64,000 bases of DNA from Centipeda infelix ATCC 43532 (GTDB lineage Bacteria > Bacillota > Negativicutes > Selenomonadales > Selenomonadaceae). Each line of letters starts with the position of its first letter. Within the stretch, counting starts at the first letter, position 1. Location of the stretch: NCBI RefSeq assembly GCF_000234095.1, contig NZ_JH376798.1, positions 339,424-403,423 of the forward strand. The letters are read 5' to 3'. Below are positions 52,224 through 59,573 of the stretch, in pieces. The translations under genes were made by a program, and so were the position numbers. Below the pieces are notes generated by a model, which saw only the letters and a program-made list of their open reading frames with translations, did not search any database and had not been told where the DNA came from.

Positions 52224-52577
52224 GGAAGCACGGATAAATTCAGCGCCATCATCTTGACGCATCTTTTTACCTGCCCCTTGTCATTATGTCCGCGGTATCG
52301 CTACAAGCGCCCCTTCCACCGCTCGTGCGGCCCCCTCCCCCGTGTCAAGCGGGCAACGTCATCCAATCACACTCCGCTTACGCTTGTGTTCTTGGGCGGT
52401 TTTCCCATACGACCTGTTACCCGCTCAGCTGCCCCCTTCGGGCTTGTTTCTCGGACAGGTCAGTAAGTGGCGAGCGCAGCGAGTCGATAGGGGCGCTTGT
52501 GCAACAGTCCCTTGTCTCCTTGTTCGGGCAAAAATCTACGCCAATCCAGCGGACTTCATTTTATCAGCGATTCCTTA
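52221..52577. mobile_element. MITE-like element, copy C, with nested R2 repeat
   Basis: Left end TAAGGAAGCACGGATAAATT and right end TTTTATCAGCGATTCCTTA are inverted repeats. Copy A's blocks are present but split by an R2 element at 52303-52500, so this copy is 357 bp. It supplies the dnaB stop codon and ends directly against the third parS palindrome. Confidence 0.65.
52303..52500. repeat. GC-rich dyad repeat R2, copy 3, inserted in the MITE
   Basis: Perfect 11-bp inverted ends ACAAGCGCCCC/GGGGCGCTTGT bound about 200 bp of noncoding DNA. Since the MITE is interrupted, this repeat arrived later and can itself move. Confidence 0.6.
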
Positions 52578-52580
52578 AAA

Positions 52581-52596
52581 TGTTTCACGTGAAACA
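52581..52596. promoter_or_regulatory. parS site 3 (intergenic)
   Basis: TGTTTCACGTGAAACA, flanked by AAAA and TTTT to make a perfect 24-bp palindrome. It lies between the MITE and the terminator at 52609 and upstream of pfkA-parA-parB. Confidence 0.92.
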
Positions 52597-52608
52597 TTTT
52601 GGCCGCGG

Positions 52609-52635
52609 CCCCTCAAAAAAGAGGGGATTTTTTTT
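52609..52635 (+). terminator. terminator upstream of pfkA
   Basis: CCCCTC-AAAAAA-GAGGGG followed by A and eight T residues. Further on, TGC-TATGAT (about 52649-52657) is a plausible extended -10 for pfkA. Confidence 0.75.
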
Positions 52636-52721
52636 GTCATTTGTGCTATGATGAGAGAGTATGAAAGAATGGGTATGCGTTTATTTGCGCACTTTATAAA
52701 TGGGTAGGGGAGGAAGAAGTC

Positions 52722-53684
52722 GTGTTAAAGAGTATTGCGATCATGACGAGCGGGGGAGACAGCCCGGGGATGAATGCGGCGGCGCGCGCGGTTGCACGCA
52801 CGGCGCTCTATGAGGGCGTGAAAGTCTGGGGCATCAACGACGGCTACCACGGACTGCTCGAAGAGGATATGCGGGAACTCGAGTCCAAGGATGTGGGCGA
52901 TATCATCCAGCGCGGCGGCACCTTCCTCGGAACGGCACGCTGCAAGCGTTGGCAGACCCCCGAGGGACGTCGGCAGGGACACGAAAATCTCATCAAACGC
53001 GGCATCGAGGGGCTTTGTGTCATCGGTGGTGATGGTTCCCTGCGCGGCGCGCAGCTGCTCTCGGAGGAATACGGTTTTCCGATTGTGGGGCTGCCGGGCA
53101 CGATCGACAACGATGTCTGGGGCATGGACTACACGATTGGCTGTGATACGGCAGCGAACACAATCATCGACGCAATCAATAAACTGCGTGATACGGCATC
53201 GGCACATCGCCGCGTGATCGTGCTCGAGGTCATGGGGCGCGGCAGCGGCTGGCTGGCACTCGTCTCCGGCATCTCGGGCGGTGCGGAGTACATCATTGTG
53301 CCCGAGGAGGAGTTCAACATCGAGGAGATCACAAAGGATCTCTCAAGAGCCTATGAGCACGGCAAACGCTATATCCTCATCGTGGTCGCTGAGGGCGCGG
53401 CAAGCGGACAGGAGATCTGCGACTACATCGCCAAGCATACGGATATCGAGACGCGCGTCTCCGTACTCGGGCATATCCAGCGCGGCGGCTCGCCGACGGT
53501 CATCGACCGTGTACGCGCGAGCCAGCTCGGTGAGCAGGCAGCACTTGCCCTCATCTCGGGGCTCTCGGGTGTGGTATTCGGCTACAGCAAGGGACACGTC
53601 GTCTCGGTTAACCTCTATGATGCCGTGAATAACAAGAAGAAGCTCGACCCCGACTATCTGCATCTGGCGAAGGTGCTGTTCTAA
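52722..53684 (+). CDS. pfkA: ATP-dependent 6-phosphofructokinase
   Basis: 320 residues. The committed step of glycolysis, fructose 6-phosphate to the 1,6-bisphosphate. Visible are IMTSGGDSPGMNA, GGDGSLRGA and the catalytic LPGTIDNDVWGMDYTIG, with Gly at both positions that distinguish ATP- from PPi-dependent enzymes. EVMGRGSGWLAL and LGHIQRGGSPT follow. GTG start eight bases after GGGGAGG. The parA gene begins 67 bases after it. Confidence 0.92.
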   Translation: MLKSIAIMTSGGDSPGMNAAARAVARTALYEGVKVWGINDGYHGLLEEDMRELESKDVGDIIQRGGTFLGTARCKRWQTPEGRRQGHENLIKRGIEGLCVIGGDGSLRGAQLLSEEYGFPIVGLPGTIDNDVWGMDYTIGCDTAANTIIDAINKLRDTASAHRRVIVLEVMGRGSGWLALVSGISGGAEYIIVPEEEFNIEEITKDLSRAYEHGKRYILIVVAEGAASGQEICDYIAKHTDIETRVSVLGHIQRGGSPTVIDRVRASQLGEQAALALISGLSGVVFGYSKGHVVSVNLYDAVNNKKKLDPDYLHLAKVLF

Positions 53685-53751
53685 GAAAGGGCACTTTCCC
53701 CCTGCAAAATCTAATTGTCAGAATAAACACTCCCGCAGAAAGGATGATCCC

Positions 53752-54516
53752 GTGGCAAAGATCATTGCGATTGCCAGTCAGAAGGGCGGCGTCGGCAAAA
53801 CGACGACGGCGGTGAATCTCTCCGCTGCTGTCGCACGCGCCAAACGGCGTGTCCTGCTCGTCGACATCGACCCACAGGGGAATGCGACGAGCGGCTTTGG
53901 CATCGACAAGACGATGCTCATGTCGACCACCTACCGCGTCCTCATCGAGGGGCGCAGTATGCGGGAGTCGATTGTTCACTCGGATTACCGCGTGGATGTC
54001 CTGCCCGCGAACGTCGAGCTTGCAGGCGCAGAGGTTGAGCTGGCAGGAATGGAGCGGCGCGAGACACGTCTCAGGGATGCGCTGACCGAGGTGGAGCACG
54101 ACTACGACTACGTCTTCATCGACTGCCCCCCGTCCCTCGGCTTCCTCACTCTGAATGCCCTCGCGGCAGCGCACTCCGTTCTCATTCCAATCCAGTGTGA
54201 GTTCTATGCACTCGAGGGAGTTGCGCAGCTGATGAACACAATCAGCCTCGTGCAGGAGAGCGCAAATCCTGCGCTCGGCGTGCAGGGGGTTGTTATGACG
54301 ATGTACGACGGTCGGACGCGGATTGCAACGCAGGTCGTTGACGAGGTGAAAAATGTCTTTGGTGCGGCACTTTACGAGACGCTGATCCCGCGCAACGTAC
54401 GCCTTTCAGAGGCGCCGTCCTTTGGACAGCCCATCACATCCTATGACATCACATCGCGCGGTGCAGAGAGCTACATCGGGCTCGCAAGGGAGGTCATGAA
54501 GCGTGAAGAAAGCTAA
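53752..54516 (+). CDS. parA: chromosome partitioning ATPase ParA (Soj)
   Basis: 254 residues. The deviant Walker A SQKGGVGKTTTAVNL, DIDPQGNATSGFGI, and FIDCPPSLGFLTLNAL are all present. With ParB and parS it organises and segregates the origin region, and in relatives it also modulates DnaA. GTG start after AAAGGAT. It overlaps parB by 14 bases. Confidence 0.95.
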   Translation: MAKIIAIASQKGGVGKTTTAVNLSAAVARAKRRVLLVDIDPQGNATSGFGIDKTMLMSTTYRVLIEGRSMRESIVHSDYRVDVLPANVELAGAEVELAGMERRETRLRDALTEVEHDYDYVFIDCPPSLGFLTLNALAAAHSVLIPIQCEFYALEGVAQLMNTISLVQESANPALGVQGVVMTMYDGRTRIATQVVDEVKNVFGAALYETLIPRNVRLSEAPSFGQPITSYDITSRGAESYIGLAREVMKREES

Positions 54517-55519
54517 ACAGGGCGGCCTCGGGCGTGGGCTCGGCGCACTCGGGCTTGGGAAAAATGTCCTTGCGGGTACAAAGAAAACAGACATCCCTGC
54601 GGACGTGCAGCCGGCGGAGAAAGATTCTCCCGCAGCATCCGCCGTGCCCGAGAACCCGACCGAAATCTCTGTCGAGGTGATTGTACCGAACCGTTTCCAG
54701 CCCCGTCGCGAATTTGATGAGGCGGCACTGGAGGAACTCCGCGAGTCCATCGCACGCCACGGCATCCTCCAGCCGCTCTCCGTGCGTGCTGTCGGCGATG
54801 GGAAGTACGAGCTCATCGCGGGCGAGCGCCGCCTTCGTGCGGCACGCCTGGCGGGGCGCGCGACCGTTCCCGTGGTTGTGCGTACGGCATCGGATGCAGA
54901 GATGGCGGAGATGGCTCTCATTGAGAACATCCAGCGTGAGGATCTGAATCCCATCGAGGAGGCGCGCGCCTACGAGCAGCTGCTGACGAAGTTTCGCCTT
55001 TCGCAGGAGGAACTGGCACGCCGCGTGGCACGCAGCCGCTCGGCGATCGCCAACAGCGTCCGCCTCCTGCGGCTCGCCGAAGAGGTGCAGGCATTTATTG
55101 CGAACGGCGTCCTCTCCATGGGACAGACGCGTCCGCTTCTCGCACTTGAGAGCAAAACCCTCCAACGCGAGGCAGCGGAGTATATCCAGGAGCACGAACT
55201 CTCCGCACGCGGGGCGGAGGCACTGGTAAAGCGCCTTCTCAAAGATCCGAACGCCCTCAAAAAGGCGACACAGCCCGCGAAGGCGCGTACGCCTGACATC
55301 TTTGTCCGCGAGGCGGAGGAGCGGCTGACACGCAGCCTTGGAACGAAAGTCCGCATACAGGAGGGCCGTGAGCAGGGCAAGGGACGCCTTGAGATCAGCT
55401 ATTTCTCCGCAGATGATCTGGAGCGCCTGCTGGCACTCCTCACGGGCTCGGACAGCGCGATAAAGGAGGACAAGCGCGCGGCACTGCGTGCCATTTCCAC
55501 GCAGTCCTTTACGGTGTGA
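54503..55519 (+). CDS. parB: chromosome partitioning protein ParB (Spo0J)
   Basis: 338 residues. After the basic start KQGGLGRGLGALGLGK and a Pro-rich linker, the CTP-binding ParB domain (about 50-140) has NRFQPRREFDEAALEEL, GHGILQPL-like and AGERRLRAARLAG. The helix-turn-helix RVARSRSAIANSVRLLRL and a C-terminal dimer domain follow. It binds the three parS sites at 50179, 50239 and 52581. The GTG lies inside the end of parA after AGGGAGG. Confidence 0.95.
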   Translation: MKKAKQGGLGRGLGALGLGKNVLAGTKKTDIPADVQPAEKDSPAASAVPENPTEISVEVIVPNRFQPRREFDEAALEELRESIARHGILQPLSVRAVGDGKYELIAGERRLRAARLAGRATVPVVVRTASDAEMAEMALIENIQREDLNPIEEARAYEQLLTKFRLSQEELARRVARSRSAIANSVRLLRLAEEVQAFIANGVLSMGQTRPLLALESKTLQREAAEYIQEHELSARGAEALVKRLLKDPNALKKATQPAKARTPDIFVREAEERLTRSLGTKVRIQEGREQGKGRLEISYFSADDLERLLALLTGSDSAIKEDKRAALRAISTQSFTV

Positions 55520-55555
55520 ATACCCCAAATAATGTAGGGAAGAAGGGAAAAAGCA

Positions 55556-56077
55556 TTGTTTCTGAACAATCTTGTCAACTATATTGCGGCACATGAGGCG
55601 TCCCTCCTGCTCGCCTCGATGCTGCTCATTCTGGTCTTATTGATTCTCGTCATTTATACGATGGTGCGCCTCTCGACGATGAGCAGCCGTTACCGTGAGA
55701 TGATGCGCGGCTCGGAGACGGAGGACATCGAGGGGATGCTGATCCAACACATCCACGAGGTCGAACAGGTCGCCGCAACGAACACACGCATCCTTGAGGA
55801 GAACGAACTCATTCGTCAGTTCATTCGCAAATCTCTCGTACGCACTGCGATGGTGCGTTTCCGCGCCTTCGAGGACATGGGCGGCGATCTCAGCTATGCT
55901 GTCGCCATGCTCGACGCGAACAACGACGGCGTAATCTTCTCAAGTATCTTCGCGCGGGCAGACTCGCGCAGCTACATCAAGCCGATTAAGGGAGGCTCTT
56001 CGGACTACCCTCTGACCGATGAGGAAAAGAGTGTGCTGCGTGAGGCAATGGCGCAGCCGCTGCCGATCCAGTATTAA
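55556..56077 (+). CDS. DUF4446 protein
   Basis: 173 residues. One N-terminal membrane helix (ASLLLASMLLILVLLILVIYTMV), a helical linker and a small domain with VRFRAFEDMGGDLSYAVAMLDANNDGVIFSSIFAR, the DUF4446 signature. It is found after parB in many Firmicutes, as here, and its role is unknown. TTG start after GAAGGG, eight bases away. Confidence 0.85.
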   Translation: MFLNNLVNYIAAHEASLLLASMLLILVLLILVIYTMVRLSTMSSRYREMMRGSETEDIEGMLIQHIHEVEQVAATNTRILEENELIRQFIRKSLVRTAMVRFRAFEDMGGDLSYAVAMLDANNDGVIFSSIFARADSRSYIKPIKGGSSDYPLTDEEKSVLREAMAQPLPIQY

Positions 56078-56080
56078 AGG

Positions 56081-56186
56081 GCGCCCCCACCGGCTCGCAG
56101 AGCTCGCCACCTCCCCCGTATCGACGGGGGAGGCTAATATGCCGTATCCAAAAGCCTGCCCCGCCACAGCGGTGGAAGGGGCACTT
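56081..56186. repeat. GC-rich dyad repeat R2, copy 4
   Basis: GCGCCCCCACCGG ... CTCCCCCGTATCGACGGGGGAG ... CCGCCACAGCGGTGGAAGGGGC. It has two inner hairpins and imperfect outer arms, directly after the DUF4446 gene. Confidence 0.6.
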
Positions 56187-56200
56187 CTGCCAATATCAAG

Positions 56201-56236
56201 AAAACCTGCTGAAACTCAGCAGGTTTTCATTTTTTT
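56201..56236 (+). terminator. terminator
   Basis: AAAACCTGCTGA-AAC-TCAGCAGGTTTT followed by CA and seven T residues. Confidence 0.9.
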
Positions 56237-56288
56237 CGGCTAGGATAGGGCGAAGGAAACGGAACACATCATAGCATAGGAGAACGAC

Positions 56289-57197
56289 TTGAACGAAGAA
56301 AAACGCTATAAAATCCAATTCATCGACAGCGAGGAGGATGTGACGCGCACGGTGCGCCTCTCACTCCGTTCCCTGCGCGTGCTCGCCATCGGAGCGGGCG
56401 CGGTAGTTGCCCTCCTCACTGTCGGTGCTGTGCTCTCCATCTATACGCTGATGAACGGTGAAATGCACGCATCCGAGACGGCACAGCTGCGCGAGGCGAA
56501 CCGCATCCAGCAGGAGCAGATCCTGCAGGTGTCGAAAAAGGCATCTGCGCTCCAACAGGATCTTGACAGCCTCCGCCGCGCCGAGGACGGGCTGCGTGCC
56601 ATCGTCGGTGCACCGCCCGCCGCGGCGGACGAGACCGTGCAGGAGGGGACGGTCTCGCCGACGGGGGGCGAGCAGCATACGCCGACTACGGCGGATCTCT
56701 CCGAGGCACTTGAGATGATCGAGGAGCGTCTCAGTACGCGCCGCTCGTCCATTGACCTCCTCGCCGAGACCATGCGCAGGGAGTTCCCCGGTGCGGCCTC
56801 CTATGCCTCGGACAGTGCCCCCCACACGACGCCCTCCATCTGGCCGGCGGCGGGCTACGTCAGCTCGCCCTACGGGTTGCGCTTTAACGGCACGGAGTTC
56901 CATCAGGGGATCGACATTGCCGCCGATATGGGCGCCCCCATCGTTGCGACCGCTGACGGTGTCGTCACGGCGGCGGGCTGGAACGGCGGCTATGGCAACA
57001 TGGTCGATGTGGATCACGGCGGCGGTATTGTGACGCGCTACGGGCACGCTTCCGCCGTCGCTGTGACGGTTGGACAGCAGGTGCGGCGCGGTGAGGTCAT
57101 CGCTTATGTCGGCTCGACGGGACGCTCTACGGGACCCCATGTTCACTACGAGGTGCGCGTTGATGGGCAGCCCGTCAACCCCGCAGGATATTTATAA
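56289..57197 (+). CDS. M23 family peptidase (LytM-like)
   Basis: 302 residues. A membrane helix (about 30-57), a coiled coil (ETAQLREANRIQQEQILQVSKKASALQQDLDSLRRAED) and a C-terminal zinc endopeptidase domain with HQGIDIAADMGAP (first His and Asp) and GPHVHYEVRVDG (HxH). It cleaves peptidoglycan cross-links, or activates amidases if inactive. All zinc ligands are present, so activity is likely. TTG start six bases after TAGGAG. Confidence 0.88.
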   Translation: MNEEKRYKIQFIDSEEDVTRTVRLSLRSLRVLAIGAGAVVALLTVGAVLSIYTLMNGEMHASETAQLREANRIQQEQILQVSKKASALQQDLDSLRRAEDGLRAIVGAPPAAADETVQEGTVSPTGGEQHTPTTADLSEALEMIEERLSTRRSSIDLLAETMRREFPGAASYASDSAPHTTPSIWPAAGYVSSPYGLRFNGTEFHQGIDIAADMGAPIVATADGVVTAAGWNGGYGNMVDVDHGGGIVTRYGHASAVAVTVGQQVRRGEVIAYVGSTGRSTGPHVHYEVRVDGQPVNPAGYL

Positions 57198-57208
57198 GGG
57201 AGAATGCT

Positions 57209-57985
57209 ATGAAATCCTTCATTTGTATGATTGCCGCAGGACTTTTTCTCCTGCCTGCATGGGGCGTGAGCGCGGAGAAGAAGGACATCCACGAGGTCAT
57301 GACGGCGCAGGAGCACCACGGGAGCACCGCGCCCGCAGAAGCGCATACACGCGCGCGTACATCGGACGAGGAGAGCGTCCTGGACGAGGAGATGGACGAG
57401 CTGGGCGATGAGCCTGTCGGCTCGGGCGCGGCAGCCGCCACCGCTCATCCCACCGATGAGGGGACGGTGAAAAAGGATGCCGTCGTGGAGCAGTCCGCAC
57501 CGCAGGACGGTGGGCACGGGATCGGCATTGCTCCCGTGGCATCCGACGATGCTGCCTACGGCGCGGCGACGGCGATCGAACCCGTGACGCTCGCGGACGG
57601 CGACTGGGTCTTTATCGAGGGCGACGAGCGGCGCGGCTGGTTCTTTGACCGCGCGAAGATGCAGCGCAACAGCGATGGGAGCATATCCTACTGGCAGCTC
57701 ATCCTCTACAACGATCTCGGCAAGGCGCAGTTCGTGAATGCAATGCACGACGAAGCGTACCGCAATGTCGGCTACACACTCCAGCGCCGCGTGCTCGACA
57801 CAAAGAAAAACACGATCCGCACCTACGAGATCATCGCCTATGACGCTGAGAATACCGTCATTACAGACAGCTCGCGCGACGGGCACGCCGCCGAGATCCG
57901 CCCGCACACGATGGCGGCGAAGGAACGCGATGCCGTGAAGAAGGCGGCGAAGAAACGGAACATCAAAAATAAATCACACACATGA
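57209..57985 (+). CDS. secreted protein of unknown function
   Basis: 258 residues. Signal peptide (KSFICMIAAGLFLLPAWGVSA), an acidic, Ala/Thr/His-rich disordered stretch (about 25-130), then a compact domain (about 130-230) beginning DWVFIEGDERRGWFFDRAKMQRNSDGSISYWQLILYND, similar in pattern to surface-adhesin E-type beta domains. It ends in a strongly basic tail. It starts 11 bases after the peptidase stop, so it is co-transcribed. Function unknown. Confidence 0.7.
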   Translation: MKSFICMIAAGLFLLPAWGVSAEKKDIHEVMTAQEHHGSTAPAEAHTRARTSDEESVLDEEMDELGDEPVGSGAAAATAHPTDEGTVKKDAVVEQSAPQDGGHGIGIAPVASDDAAYGAATAIEPVTLADGDWVFIEGDERRGWFFDRAKMQRNSDGSISYWQLILYNDLGKAQFVNAMHDEAYRNVGYTLQRRVLDTKKNTIRTYEIIAYDAENTVITDSSRDGHAAEIRPHTMAAKERDAVKKAAKKRNIKNKSHT

Positions 57986-58004
57986 TGAGAATAGATATCA
58001 CATA

Positions 58005-58033
58005 TTGACAGTACGGCAATTTCCTGTTAGAAT
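58005..58033 (+). promoter_or_regulatory. near-consensus promoter ahead of a noncoding region
   Basis: TTGACA (perfect), 17 bases, TAGAAT. Transcription would start near 58040. No credible start codon with ribosome site follows for 440 bases. Confidence 0.75.
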
Positions 58034-58039
58034 TAATAA

Positions 58040-58335
58040 ATAATTAAGGAAGAGCTGCAAAGCTCTTTCACGTTTCCGAGCAAAAATATCTAAGGGCACC
58101 ATTCCTATGATATTGCGCCTGCGCTGCGGGATTCTCCCAAGATGTGCACAGGGTACGGGCAGAAATGCACGCGCCTTCCCGTCGGGAGGAATCGCCTCCC
58201 CATTGAAAAGGAAGCGACAGAATTGCCGTCACAGGGCTGTTTCATGCGTCTGTTTCAGGATGTGCAGATGCGGCGTATATGGCTGTGTTAAGGGGCTGTC
58301 TGTCGTGCCTTTGGGTGCGGGAGACAGCCCTTTTT
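58040..58335 (+). ncRNA. putative structured noncoding RNA or long leader
   Basis: About 295 nt from a strong promoter to a strong terminator. Stems visible by eye include 58049-58069 (GAAGAGCT-GCAA-AGCTCTTT), 58184-58200 (GGGAGG-AATCG-CCTCCC), 58245-58272 (TGCGTCTG/CAGATGCG) and the terminator. I could not match it to 6S, RNase P, tmRNA, SRP, or cobalamin or molybdenum-cofactor riboswitch signatures. It is either an independent RNA or a terminating leader of the hydrogenase operon. Only a poor 96-codon frame (58107-58397) overlaps it. The whole 57986-58484 gap is accounted for by this and the hydrogenase promoter region. Confidence 0.55.
58293..58335 (+). terminator. terminator of the putative ncRNA
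   Basis: GGGCTGTCT ... AGACAGCCC followed by five T residues. Confidence 0.85.
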
Positions 58336-58409
58336 GGATGCAAAAAACGAACGCAAAATTAGTTTTCGTACTGCACAAAAGTGTATTTCTTTTTTGATGG
58401 GATGGGTGT

Positions 58410-58465
58410 ATAATTATAAAAATTTTCTATAACTATGAGCAATAATTATCAATTATAAATGGTGT
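58410..58465 (+). promoter_or_regulatory. probable hydrogenase promoter with AT-rich dyad
   Basis: TATAAT at about 58411-58416 is a likely -10. Downstream, ATAATT-ATC-AATTAT (about 58441-58456) is a dyad that could bind a redox or metal regulator such as an FNR- or Fur-like protein. The regulator is not identifiable from sequence. Confidence 0.4.
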
Positions 58466-58484
58466 ATTGGTTAGGAGGATTCAT

Positions 58485-59573
58485 GTGAGTAAAAGGGAGA
58501 GTTTGTGGGAGGCCTATCTCGCAAAGGGCATGAGCCGCCGCAGCTTTTTGAAGGGCTGTGTGACGCTCACGTCCCTGATGGGGCTGAGCACGGACATGAT
58601 GACAAAGGTCGTCGAGGCGGCGGAGACGAAGCCGCTGCCGGTCGTGATCTGGCTGCATGGGCACGAGTGCACGGGCTGCGATGAGTCCTTCATCCGCTCG
58701 GGTGCACCGCTTGCATCCGATCTGGTGCTGAACAGCATCGCGCTCGAGTACAGCCATGTCCTGAGTGCGGGCTGCGGCGAGCCGTTCGAGGAGCACCTCG
58801 AGACCACGATCAAAAAGTACCACGGGGAGTACATCCTCGCGGTCGAGGGCGCAGTCGCATCGGGCGCGCACGAGTATACCTGCATGTCGGGCGGACATCC
58901 CTTCTCGCATACGCTCAAGCGTGTCGCCGAGGGGGCAAAGGCGGTCATCGCCTATGGGACGTGTGCGACGGCGGGCGGCATCCAGGCAGCTGCGCCGAAT
59001 CCGACGGAGTCCAAGGGCATCCGCTCGTTCATTGGCGCGAAACCCTACATCGCCGTGCCCGGCTGCCCGCCGATCCCCGAGGTCATGACGGGCGTCGTCA
59101 TGCACGTTGCGCTCTTTGGCACGCTGCCCCCGCTCGACGGGGAGGGGCGGCCGCGCCAGTTCTACGGCAACCGCATCCACGACACCTGCTATCGCCGTCC
59201 CTTCTTCGATGCGGGCATGTTTGCCGACCGCTTTGACGACGCGGGTGCAAAGGCGGGCTGGTGTCTCTATCACCTCGGCTGCAGAGGACCTGAGACGTAT
59301 AACTCGTGCGGAAATCTGCGCTGGTATCAGGGGCTGTCGTACCCCATTCAGTCGGGTGCGCCCTGTATCGGGTGCAGCAATGCAAATTTCTGGGACGATG
59401 CACCCTTCTCGAAACGCCTGCCCGAGTATGACGGCATCGACGTGGATATGGTCGGTGCGGGCCTTGCCGTGGCAACGGCGGTCGGTGTCGCGGCACACGC
59501 GGGCGCGAGCCTTGTACAGAAGAAATGCCACGAGAAGCAGCTCGAAAACGAGGGAAAGCAGGTGCATGAATGA
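58485..59573 (+). CDS. hyaA: [NiFe] hydrogenase small subunit
   Basis: 362 residues. A twin-arginine signal (MSRRSFLKGCVTLTSLMG) exports the folded complex. The mature part has LHGHECTGCDESF (proximal cluster Cys pair), CATAGGIQAAAPNPT, AVPGCPPIPEVMTG, the His/Cys site HDTCYRRPFFDAG and CIGCSNANFWDDAPF for the other Fe-S clusters. A C-terminal helix (VGAGLAVATAVGVAAHAG) anchors it to the membrane facing outward. GTG start six bases after AGGAGG. ATGA overlap with hyaB. Confidence 0.93.
   Translation: MSKRESLWEAYLAKGMSRRSFLKGCVTLTSLMGLSTDMMTKVVEAAETKPLPVVIWLHGHECTGCDESFIRSGAPLASDLVLNSIALEYSHVLSAGCGEPFEEHLETTIKKYHGEYILAVEGAVASGAHEYTCMSGGHPFSHTLKRVAEGAKAVIAYGTCATAGGIQAAAPNPTESKGIRSFIGAKPYIAVPGCPPIPEVMTGVVMHVALFGTLPPLDGEGRPRQFYGNRIHDTCYRRPFFDAGMFADRFDDAGAKAGWCLYHLGCRGPETYNSCGNLRWYQGLSYPIQSGAPCIGCSNANFWDDAPFSKRLPEYDGIDVDMVGAGLAVATAVGVAAHAGASLVQKKCHEKQLENEGKQVHE

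Noticed and set aside
58107-58397. 96-codon frame in the region before hyaA
   Set aside because: No ribosome site, Cys/Arg-rich translation, and it runs through a strong terminator. Treated as part of a noncoding RNA.
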